From Streptomyces sp. MUM 203J (GTDB taxonomy: Bacteria > Actinomycetota > Actinomycetes > Streptomycetales > Streptomycetaceae): a stretch of 64,000 nt of DNA. The notes below the pieces were generated by a model, which had not been told where the DNA came from, did not search any database, and saw only the letters and a list, made by a program, of their open reading frames with translations. This document shows, piece after piece, positions 57,955 through 64,000 of this stretch. Position 1 is the stretch's first letter; each line of letters opens with the position of its first letter. Position numbers and translations under genes: made by a program. The stretch is from assembly GCF_022414595.1 (NCBI RefSeq), contig NZ_JADWYO010000003.1, positions 1-64,000 on the forward strand, read 5' to 3'.

Positions 57955-58983
57955 TCAGCAGAGCCGTGGCAGCTCGGCACCGAGCAGCTCTTCGAGCTGC
58001 GTCTCGCGGCCGTCCGTCTCCCGCAGCAGCACGAGTCCCCCGGTGTCCTCGGTGATCTCCCCGATGGTCACCGCGTGCTCTCCGTAGGGGCCGGAGCGCA
58101 GGGCGTCGAGCACGGCGGGCTCGGCGGCCGGGTCGACGAAGAGGGCGAGGCAGCCCTCATTGGCGCAGTGCAGCGGGTTGATGCCGAGCATGTCCGCGGC
58201 CATGGCCGTCTCGTGCTGGACGGGCAGGTCGGCCCGCTCTACGCGTACGGTGCGGCCGAGCCGGCCGGCGTACTCGTGGAGGACGGCGGAGAGCCCGCCG
58301 CGCGTGACATCACGCATCGAGCGCACGGCACCGGCCGGCGTCCGGTCGAGGACGTTCTCGACGAGGTTGTTCAGCGGCGCGCAGTCGCTGTCGACCCGCT
58401 GTTCGAACCCGAGTCCCTCACGGATGGAGAGCAGGTGCACGGTGTGGTTGCCGATGGGGCCGCTGAGGATCACCTTGTCGCCGACGCGTACGTCGGTCAT
58501 GGACAGCGGCTCCCGCTCGAACACGCCCACACCCGCTGTGTTGAGGTAGATCTGGTCGGCCTCGCCCTTGCGGACGACCTTGGTGTCGCCGCCGACGATC
58601 TGCACACCGGCCTCGCGGGCGGTCTCCCGGATCGACACCAGGACCTGCTTGAGCCGCTCGATGGGCAGGCCCGTCTCCAGGATCATGCCGAGGGTGAGGT
58701 ACCGGGGCCGGGCGCCCGCCACGGCCAGGTCGTTGACCGTGCCGCACACGGCGATCTTGCCGATGTCCCCGTTGCCGAAGAACGGGGGGTCCACGACGAA
58801 GGAGTCCGTGGTCATGGCGATCCGGTCGGAGTCGACCTTGAGGACCGCGCTGTCCTCCATGATGCCCACGTAGACGTCACCGAGGGTCTCGGCGATCAGC
58901 TGGACCAGTTCCTGGCTCAGCTTCGCTCCGGTGCCGTGGTCGAGGACGATCTCTTCACTGCTGGTGGCCGTGTTCGCAGCCAT
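57955..58983 (-). CDS. hypE: HypE-type dehydratase with C-terminal cysteine
   Basis: This 342-residue PurM/AIR-synthase-like protein is a full-length HypE. It has DGTGAKLSQELV-like start (DHGTGAKLSQ), TTDSFVVDPPFFGNGDIGKIAVCGTVNDLAV, VGGDTKVVRKG, RSMRDVTRGGLSAVLHEYA, and it ends GAELPRLC. The terminal PR-x-C is the acceptor site: HypF carbamoylates the Cys and HypE dehydrates it with ATP to a thiocyanate, the CN donor for NiFe hydrogenase. Retention of this Cys argues that the chemistry is intact. The ATG at 58983 has GGAAGGAA 6 nt upstream. The final acceptor here is unknown. Confidence 0.93.
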   Translation of the reverse strand: MAANTATSSEEIVLDHGTGAKLSQELVQLIAETLGDVYVGIMEDSAVLKVDSDRIAMTTDSFVVDPPFFGNGDIGKIAVCGTVNDLAVAGARPRYLTLGMILETGLPIERLKQVLVSIRETAREAGVQIVGGDTKVVRKGEADQIYLNTAGVGVFEREPLSMTDVRVGDKVILSGPIGNHTVHLLSIREGLGFEQRVDSDCAPLNNLVENVLDRTPAGAVRSMRDVTRGGLSAVLHEYAGRLGRTVRVERADLPVQHETAMAADMLGINPLHCANEGCLALFVDPAAEPAVLDALRSGPYGEHAVTIGEITEDTGGLVLLRETDGRETQLEELLGAELPRLC

Positions 58984-59012
58984 GGCTGTTCCTTCCGCGG
59001 GAGGCGTCACGG

Positions 59013-59597
59013 TCACGGGGTCTTGATGTCCTTGCGGGGCAGGGAGCCCTCGGCGTCGAGGACGCGCAGCACCTCGGCGGAGTCGGAGACGGTGGCGCAG
59101 TAGCCGGCCAGCCACTCCAGAGCGCGGTCCTTGTCGTCCTGGCGGGCGGAGACGACGCAGTCGGAGGGGACCCAGATGTTGTAGCCGCGGAAGAAGGCGT
59201 CCGCGGCGGTGGTCTGGACGCAGATCTGGGTCTGCATGCCGGTCACCAGGACGGTGTCGACGCCGAGGGCCTGGAGACGCTCGTGCAGGTCGGTCTCGTA
59301 GAAGCCGGAGTCCTTGTTCTTCTCCATGACGACGTCCTCGGGGGCGAGGAACGCCTCGATGATCTCGGCACCCCTGGAGCCGCGCTGCACGGGGAGGTGG
59401 CCGTCGTAGCGCTCGGCGTTCGGGTCGTCGGGGTCGTTGACGAGCTGGAGGTGGAAGACGTGGTGGCCGCGCTTGCGCATCTCCTCCAGGAAGGACGTGA
59501 AATGCGGGGTGGCGGCGGCGACCGCCTCGACACGCTCGGGGTTCTTCTCGACGAGTTCGTACTGCAGATCGTTGGTCAGTACGGCGATCTTGGACAT
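59013..59597 (-). CDS. Isochorismatase-family cysteine hydrolase
   Basis: This 194-residue protein has the catalytic triad Asp10 (VLTNDLQ), Lys93 (VVMEKNKDSGF) and Cys126 (GMQTQICVQTT). Members hydrolyse nicotinamide, biuret, carbamoyl amides or isochorismate. In this operon it could cleave an amide, ureido or carbamoyl intermediate. The ATG at 59597 has GAAGGGAA upstream; its stop lies 29 nt before hypE. The 240 bp upstream of it (59598-59837) hold no gene that I can support. Confidence 0.88.
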   Translation of the reverse strand: MSKIAVLTNDLQYELVEKNPERVEAVAAATPHFTSFLEEMRKRGHHVFHLQLVNDPDDPNAERYDGHLPVQRGSRGAEIIEAFLAPEDVVMEKNKDSGFYETDLHERLQALGVDTVLVTGMQTQICVQTTAADAFFRGYNIWVPSDCVVSARQDDKDRALEWLAGYCATVSDSAEVLRVLDAEGSLPRKDIKTP

Positions 59598-59837
59598 GGG
59601 TGTTCCCTTCGGCGTGACGCTGGGGGGTGGGAGGTGACGGACACGCGCGGCGTGCCGTGCCGACGGCGGGCGGGCACACGGAGGTACCGCGCCGGCGCGG
59701 GGTGCCCCGGGAGGATCCTGCGGAGGTCCCGGAGGCACGAGGGCGGCGTCGGAGAGTGCCTGGTGGGAGGCGAGGTGCACCGGTCAGGTGCACGGACGGG
59801 CGGGCGGCGTGCGGCCCCCGACCCGTGTGACGGGAGG

Positions 59838-60425
59838 TCAGCGCACGACGGCGAGGCTCTCCTGCGCGGGCTCGTGCAGCCAGGTGCCGTTGGCCTCGAA
59901 GTGGGCCAGGATGTCGGCGATGCGGGCGTACAGGTAGTGGCCGGTGACCGGCTCCAGGCCGTCGACACGGGCGTAGTCGGGCAGTCGGCCGTACTCGTGG
60001 AAGCCGAGGCGCTGCCAGAGGCCCACCGGACCGTCGCCGCGGACTTCGAGGGTGATGACCTCGCAGCCCATCTCGCTCGCCTTGCGCAGCGCCTCGGACC
60101 AGCCCTCCAGCAGGAACTGTCCGCGGTGGTCGGGGGCGATGACACAGCGGCGCATGTCGACGATGTGCCGGCGGGCGGGCAGCGGGGCGCGGGCGAGGGT
60201 GACCATGCCGACGATCCGGTTGTCGTCCTCCGTGCGGACGGTCAGCACGCTGAGGGCGCCCTTACGCAGCTCGGCGTCGAAGGCCCGCATCAGCGGGAGC
60301 CCCCTCTCCACGCCGACCGGCTCGTAGAAGCCGAGCGTCTGCTCCTTGACCGCGACGGCGTCCATCAGTTCGATCATTTCGCGCATGTCCTGCTCGGACA
60401 GCTCAAGCGGCCATTCGTATCGCAT
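59838..60425 (-). CDS. GNAT-family acetyltransferase
   Basis: This 195-residue GNAT-like protein has IVGMVTLARAP, MRRCVIAPDHRGQFLLEGWSEAL (motif A, with a modified Gly-rich loop), ITLEVRGDGPVGLWQRLGFHEYG (motif B) and a C-terminal helix. The altered loop (HRGQFLLEG) may mean weak or altered acyl-CoA use. AGGAAG precedes the ATG. It stands between the diiron oxidase and the isochorismatase-like gene, with intergenic hairpin sequence before it. Confidence 0.85.
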   Translation of the reverse strand: MRYEWPLELSEQDMREMIELMDAVAVKEQTLGFYEPVGVERGLPLMRAFDAELRKGALSVLTVRTEDDNRIVGMVTLARAPLPARRHIVDMRRCVIAPDHRGQFLLEGWSEALRKASEMGCEVITLEVRGDGPVGLWQRLGFHEYGRLPDYARVDGLEPVTGHYLYARIADILAHFEANGTWLHEPAQESLAVVR

Positions 60426-60487
60426 CGGGTCTTCCTGTCATGGACCGGACGGTGGGCAGCCCGACGGGACACCCGGCGCGCTGGTTC

Positions 60488-60530
60488 TCCCTGTCGTCCA
60501 CAGGGCCGACGGCCGTGCGGACGACAGGGA
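60488..60530 (-). repeat. Intra-operon hairpin between oxidase and GNAT genes
   Basis: TCCCTGTCGTCC pairs perfectly with GGACGACAGGGA around a 19-nt region that can itself fold (GGCCGACGGCC). It lies in the 138-bp gap downstream of the diiron oxidase gene. No T tract follows, so it may stabilise the promoter-proximal mRNA or attenuate transcription. Confidence 0.65.
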
Positions 60531-60563
60531 TCGGGGTGGGCGCCGGGTGGCGCGGGAACGGGA

Positions 60564-61367
60564 TCAGGCGGTGGCGGAGACCCGGGACTCCAGGTTGGTC
60601 TGGACCGAGGAGGCCGGTGCGACCTGGGCGAGCTGGGACGGATCCTTGCCGGCGCCCAGGATCGTGGAGGCGTACACCTCGACGAAGTAGGAGACGAAGA
60701 GCGCGTTGATCTTCGTGAGGTGTTCGACGAAGCGCTCCTCGTCGGCCTCGTCCTTGATCACTCGCATGATCATGTTCCAGACCATGTCGACGTGGTCGTC
60801 GTCCTCGTCGAGGGCGAGGTGGGCGCGAGCCCCCTTGGTGTTGCCCGCTCCGACGTGCTGCTCCATGATGTCGAGCCAGTCCGGCTGGGTCTTGCCGGCG
60901 ATGTACTCGAGATAGAAGCCGCTGATCATCGAGGCGAGCGGGCCCTCGGTCGCCAGCGTGTAGTAGAAGTAGCCGTTGAGCAGCTCCGTCGCGAAGGTCG
61001 GACGGATCGCGTAGATCTCCTCGTCCGTCATACCGACCTTGTGGAGGTCGCCCGCGAACATGCGGTCGTGGCGGCCCTCCTCGGCGCCGTACAGCCCCCA
61101 TTCCTTGCACAGCTGGGGGTCCCTGGTGGCCCAGTAGTTCGCGACCAGAGGGTCCACGGCGCGCTTGAGACCGATGCGGATCATGGTCTCGACGTTGTGC
61201 CGCTTGTAGAGGTCCATGTCGAACCTGGAGGCGTCCAGCATGCCCTCCGCGCCCTTGCTCTTCTCGTAGAAGTCCCGCTCGAACTTCAGGAGCAGTTCGT
61301 CCACGCGCTTGCGGAACTCGGGGCGCTGAAGGTTGGAGTACGTGTTGTACGACTTGCTGCGAGGCAT
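60564..61367 (-). CDS. Haem-oxygenase-like diiron oxidase
   Basis: This 267-residue, all-helical protein has the ligand pattern of the HDO superfamily: Glu97 and His100 in GAEEGRHDRMF, Glu154 in SGFYLEYIAG, His183, and Asp188-x3-His192 in LALDEDDDHVDMVW. HDOs (SznF, UndA, BesC, AetD) use O2 on amino acids, fatty acids or amines, giving N-oxygenation, C-C cleavage or nitrile formation. Its ATG follows the stop of a 45-residue ORF by 1 nt. It probably performs the key oxidation in the cluster; the substrate cannot be read from sequence. Confidence 0.8.
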   Translation of the reverse strand: MPRSKSYNTYSNLQRPEFRKRVDELLLKFERDFYEKSKGAEGMLDASRFDMDLYKRHNVETMIRIGLKRAVDPLVANYWATRDPQLCKEWGLYGAEEGRHDRMFAGDLHKVGMTDEEIYAIRPTFATELLNGYFYYTLATEGPLASMISGFYLEYIAGKTQPDWLDIMEQHVGAGNTKGARAHLALDEDDDHVDMVWNMIMRVIKDEADEERFVEHLTKINALFVSYFVEVYASTILGAGKDPSQLAQVAPASSVQTNLESRVSATA

Positions 61368-61368
61368 G

Positions 61369-61506
61369 TCATCCCCACCCGAGGTCGTTGGTCACGGCGC
61401 TTGACGCGGCCGTGAAGTCCGTTGGAATGCTTGCGCCCGGTGTGAGGAAGAAGGAGAGTGCCGCGGTAGCGACTGTGGCGAGAATGAGTCTCGCAGGGCC
61501 TGCCAT
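61369..61506 (-). CDS. 45-residue peptide at the head of the cluster operon
   Basis: The ATG at 61506 has an excellent ribosome-binding site (GAGAGGTGAGACCC before ATG) and opens 45 codons. The N-terminus is MAGPARLILATVATAALSFF, a basic then hydrophobic signal- or anchor-like segment; the rest is Ala/Thr/Ser-rich and ends AVTNDLGWG. The stop is 1 nt before the oxidase ATG (TGACATG), implying coupled translation. It could be a precursor peptide, a small membrane subunit or only a leader ORF. No Cys is present. I know no family for it. Confidence 0.65.
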   Translation of the reverse strand: MAGPARLILATVATAALSFFLTPGASIPTDFTAASSAVTNDLGWG

Positions 61507-61636
61507 GGGTCTCACCTCTCGTGAGCTGATGTCTTTGGTTCGCGAGCGCCGCCCTCATGCTTCACGCCGTCCGGGTTCTGGGCCAGACTCCTCTGCGATC
61601 ATGTTGCGCTTGGCGGAAAAACGACAGGGGGACAAA
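61507..61636. promoter_or_regulatory. Divergent promoter region of the cluster
   Basis: This 130-bp interval separates the 45-residue peptide gene (minus) from the LuxR-type regulator (plus) and must hold both promoters. The A+T-rich patch near 61610-61622 (GGCGGAAAAACGAC) precedes the regulator start. No operator repeat is clear to me. Confidence 0.5.
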
Positions 61637-62656
61637 GTGGACACTGCTGCCATACGCCGCAACTTCACTCCGCCGCAGCTCGGCGAGGAAGCCGATCGGC
61701 TCTACTGCTTTCTGACCGAGAACCCCGGAGCCACCCCCGAGAGCGCGGCGGGGGCCCTGGGGCTGCCCGTGGCCGCCATCGGGGACGCCGTCCGTTCCCT
61801 GCGCGAACTGGGCCTGCTGACCAACGGCCCGTCGGGGGCGGAGTCGCTCGTCTGCTATCCGGTGGACTTCGCCCGACTCAAGGTCGTCAATCCGCTCCAG
61901 CAGGAACTGAACCGCGTACAGGGCATGATCGACCGGCTCCGGGCCGACCTGACCGAACTCGACAACAGCGCCCCCCGGGCGCCGTGCGGCCCGGTGCTGC
62001 AGGTCGTTCCCGAACTGTCCGACGTGCGGCGGCTGATCACCGGACTCGCCGGGGACTGCCAGGAGGAGGTGCTGGCTTCACAGCCGGGTGGTGCCCGCGC
62101 GGAGGAGGTGCTGGAGGAGAGCATGGAACGCACCGTCGCACTCCTCGAACGAGGGGTGGCGATGCGGACGCTGTACCAGCACACCGCGCGGTTCAGCGGG
62201 GTCACCACGTCCTACGTCGAGCGGGTGACTCCGCTCGGGGCGGAGGTGCGGACCCTCCCGGGAGGGTTCCCGCGGTGCATCGTGTTCGACCGCACGACGG
62301 CCATCATGCCTCTGCTGGGCAGCAACGACGGAGCTGTGGTCGTCGCGGACGCGCACGTCGTCGGCTTCATCCTCGAGGCCTTCAACCGGGCCTGGGGTGC
62401 GGCGTCCCCCTTCTCACCCGAGGGCGGGCGGCCGGACCGGGAGGCGGCCACGTCCGAGGTCCGGCGAATGATCGTCGCCCTGTTGCTCCAGGGTGAGTCG
62501 GACAAACGCATCGCCCAGGTCATGGGCATTTCGCTGCGCAACTGCCAGCGGCACATCTCCAACATCATGAAGGGCATCGGTGCCCGTAACCGCCTGCACG
62601 CGGGCTACCTGCTCAGCAAGGACCCGTTCGCCTACGACGACCCGCCCTGCCCGTGA
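61637..62656 (+). CDS. LuxR-type (TrmB-like) transcriptional regulator
   Basis: This 339-residue regulator has an N-terminal winged-helix-like region (LGEEADRLYCFLTENPGATPESAAGALGLPVAAIGDAVRSL), a middle PLD-like domain (about 95-250, VLQVVPELSDVRRLITGLAG) and a C-terminal LuxR helix-turn-helix (VRRMIVALLLQGESDKRIAQVMGISLRNCQRHISNIM). This is the layout of cluster-situated regulators beside many actinomycete metabolite genes. I chose the GTG at 61637, with AGGGGG 6 nt upstream, over the in-frame start at 61388. It is divergent from the HypEF cluster and its likely regulator. Confidence 0.85.
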   Translation: MDTAAIRRNFTPPQLGEEADRLYCFLTENPGATPESAAGALGLPVAAIGDAVRSLRELGLLTNGPSGAESLVCYPVDFARLKVVNPLQQELNRVQGMIDRLRADLTELDNSAPRAPCGPVLQVVPELSDVRRLITGLAGDCQEEVLASQPGGARAEEVLEESMERTVALLERGVAMRTLYQHTARFSGVTTSYVERVTPLGAEVRTLPGGFPRCIVFDRTTAIMPLLGSNDGAVVVADAHVVGFILEAFNRAWGAASPFSPEGGRPDREAATSEVRRMIVALLLQGESDKRIAQVMGISLRNCQRHISNIMKGIGARNRLHAGYLLSKDPFAYDDPPCP

Positions 62657-62662
62657 GGCAGT

Positions 62663-62698
62663 GGGGCGGCCGGAACCCCCGTTCCCGGCCGCCCCTTT
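62663..62698. terminator. Terminator between regulator and ABC genes
   Basis: GGGGCGGCCGG (62663-62673) pairs with CCGGCCGCCCC (62685-62695) and is followed by TTTCC. It lies just after the regulator stop and before the convergent ABC permease end. Confidence 0.82.
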
Positions 62699-62709
62699 CC
62701 CCGGGCCGC

Positions 62710-63684
62710 TCAGGCGTGCTGCTGCCGGAGGGCCCGGAAGGCGGCGAGCGCCGCGAGGGCGGTGAGAGCGAGGACCAGGGCGGTCTCGGTGAACTGGACG
62801 GGCCAGAACGCCGAGCTCGGGTGGTACTCCGCGAACCAGCCCGTGATGCCGAGTTCGGGCGGGCAGACGTCGTGGCCGGTGTCCGGCGACCAGCACGCGT
62901 CGTACGCCAGGCGCTCACCGCTCTCGGTGGTGTAGCCGGACCGGAGCAGGAACGTGTCGAAAGGCAGGCCGCTCATGCCGTGCTCCCGGTCCGTGCCCGT
63001 GCCGCTCAGCGTCTCGTGGGGCCACACGTCCCAGCGGAACGAGCCGAAGACCAGGAGCACCGCCGCGGTCACCGGCCCGGCCACCGCCATCGCTGCGACC
63101 GTGCGGCGCACCAGCAGGCCCACGAGCGCCCCGACGGCCACCCCGAGCAGGCAGTACGCGGCGAGGACGGGGCCCGAGGACTCGTACAGACCCCGATCGG
63201 GCCAGCGGAGAAGGACGCGGTCGTGCACCGACGCGTATCCGGACATGAACGTTCCGGTGAGGACCGCCGCGATCAGGGCCGCCACGACCGCCGCCCCGCC
63301 CGCCTTGGCGGCGAGCCAACGGCGCGGCGACACGGACTGGGTCCAGGCGAGCTGGTGGGTGCCGCTCTCCAGCTCCCGGGCGATCAGCGGCCCCGCGACG
63401 AACGCGCCGATCAGGGCCGGGAGGAACAGCAGCCAGTGCGCGGAGCCCTCCAGGAACACGCCCAGGAGTCCGGACACCGAACCCTGGCCGCCGAAGATCC
63501 GCTGCTCGCAGTGCAGCCAGTCCTCCGCCGCGCACGCGCCCTCGTCACGCAGGGCGGCCCGCCACACGGAGAGTCCCGCCACGACGGCCACGGCCGCGGC
63601 GACCAGGCACCCCGCGACCCACAGGCTCCGCCGGTGCTGCCGTATCGCGACCCGGCCCGGGCCGCTCGGCTTCAGCGCGCTCAT
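62710..63684 (-). CDS. ABC-2 type membrane permease
   Basis: This 324-residue protein has six predicted transmembrane helices; the first is WVAGCLVAAAVAVVAGLSVW. A large extracytoplasmic loop with cysteines (EGACAAEDWLHCEQRI) follows it, and another Cys-containing loop (YDACWSPDTGHDVCPPELG) precedes the last helix. The core ELESGTHQLAWTQSVSPRRW matches ABC-2 transporter permeases of streptomycetes. Its ATG overlaps the ATPase stop by 4 nt. Whether it belongs to the HypEF cluster is unclear, because a terminator separates them. Confidence 0.85.
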   Translation of the reverse strand: MSALKPSGPGRVAIRQHRRSLWVAGCLVAAAVAVVAGLSVWRAALRDEGACAAEDWLHCEQRIFGGQGSVSGLLGVFLEGSAHWLLFLPALIGAFVAGPLIARELESGTHQLAWTQSVSPRRWLAAKAGGAAVVAALIAAVLTGTFMSGYASVHDRVLLRWPDRGLYESSGPVLAAYCLLGVAVGALVGLLVRRTVAAMAVAGPVTAAVLLVFGSFRWDVWPHETLSGTGTDREHGMSGLPFDTFLLRSGYTTESGERLAYDACWSPDTGHDVCPPELGITGWFAEYHPSSAFWPVQFTETALVLALTALAALAAFRALRQQHA

Positions 63685-64000
63685 GCCGCCACCCGCCCTT
63701 CCGCCGACGTGTCCGGGGCGAGGAGGGCCGGGGCTTCCGGTGACCGCAGATGGGCGAGCAACAGTTCCTCCAGGCTCGGGTCGGTGAGCTGCCAGCCGGG
63801 CGCGGGGCCGGGCCGTGTCCCGTCCTCCGCGCGTACCAGCGCGCTGATCTGGCGTCCCGTCGTCCGTGACTCGACGACGACGTCGTACGGGGAGAGGGCC
63901 CGCTCGGCGTCCGCCGCGGGGCCGGTGAGCAGGGCGTGGGCGCCCAGGACGTCGTCGACCGGCCCGCCCAGGCGCACCCGGCCGCCGTCCACCAGGAGCA
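63681..64000 (-). CDS. ABC transporter ATPase, C-terminal part (truncated by window)
   Basis: The visible 105 residues or so are the end of an ABC-2 exporter ATPase: LVDGGRVRLGGPVDDVLGAH is the post-switch region where such ATPases set the drug/substrate label, followed by a regulatory tail ending LEELLLAHLRSPEAPALL. The catalytic motifs lie beyond base 64000. It is coupled to the permease by a 4-nt overlap. Confidence 0.8.
   Translation of the reverse strand, partial: LLVDGGRVRLGGPVDDVLGAHALLTGPAADAERALSPYDVVVESRTTGRQISALVRAEDGTRPGPAPGWQLTDPSLEELLLAHLRSPEAPALLAPDTSAEGRVAA

Noticed and set aside
55543..58983. Hydrogenase maturation locus
   Set aside because: HypE and HypF are present, but there is no hydrogenase subunit and no HypA, B, C or D in the window, and the operon partners are biosynthetic.
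61388..61636. N-terminal extension of the LuxR-type regulator by 83 codons
   Set aside because: The extension overlaps the 45-residue peptide gene and the divergent promoter region and has no ribosome-binding site; the GTG at 61637 has AGGGGG at good spacing.
1..64000. CRISPR arrays, tRNA genes and complete insertion sequences
   Set aside because: I looked for regularly spaced repeats, tRNA cloverleaf signals (GGTTCGAATCC-type arms) and terminal inverted repeats with transposase frames and found none convincing.

Overview
The window is high-GC actinobacterial DNA, almost certainly a Streptomyces chromosome. Supporting signs are very strong third-position GC, many GTG starts, 4-nt ATGA/GTGA gene overlaps, a whiJ-type regulator/DUF397/anti-sigma trio, and a pit-pstBACS-nudix-CHAD-ppk order that I recall from S. 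coelicolor around SCO4138-SCO4145. No tool was run; family names come from motifs read by eye.

Layout. 1-306: the 3' end of an rRNA operon (23S tail, 5S, terminator). 324-4008: a translationally coupled ABC exporter plus NarL-type two-component operon. 4247-5696: an acetyltransferase and a chloramphenicol phosphotransferase homologue. 6333-14017: a type IV secretion-like locus without relaxase or integrase, comprising a coupling-protein-like protein with a degenerate P-loop, a VirB4 split over two genes, and VirB6-, VirB8- and VirB2-like membrane proteins. 14306-28024: accessory DNA with a whiJ-type trio, an AraC regulator, frameshifted genes, a decayed Rhs tip with its immunity gene, and an intact WXG/Rhs polymorphic toxin with an A+T-richer toxin/immunity module. 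28185-31518: cell-envelope genes (transglycosylase/NlpC, PAP2, lipoprotein) and two very small conserved-looking genes. 31565-42948: metal and phosphate homeostasis: CsoR with a perfect operator, PhoU-like/Pit, PstSCAB with a PHO box, a VapBC-type pair, and nudix-CHAD-Ppk.

43750-62656 is the most unusual part: about 17.8 kb of colinear, mostly overlapping minus-strand genes with a divergent LuxR-type regulator. From the promoter end it encodes a 45-residue peptide, a haem-oxygenase-like diiron oxidase, a GNAT, an isochorismatase-type hydrolase, HypE (with the C-terminal cysteine), HypF, a class III aminotransferase, a cyclase-like protein, an MHS transporter, an M20 amidohydrolase, an ATP-grasp ligase, a double ATP-grasp fusion, an MFS exporter, a class I/II aminotransferase and a SnoaL-like protein. 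HypE and HypF normally build the cyanide ligands of NiFe hydrogenase, but no hydrogenase or other Hyp gene is in view. I infer a specialised metabolite pathway that uses HypEF chemistry to make a nitrile-type or carbamoyl-derived group and ATP-grasp ligases to make amide bonds. The product is unknown to me. The window ends inside a second ABC exporter (62710-64000).
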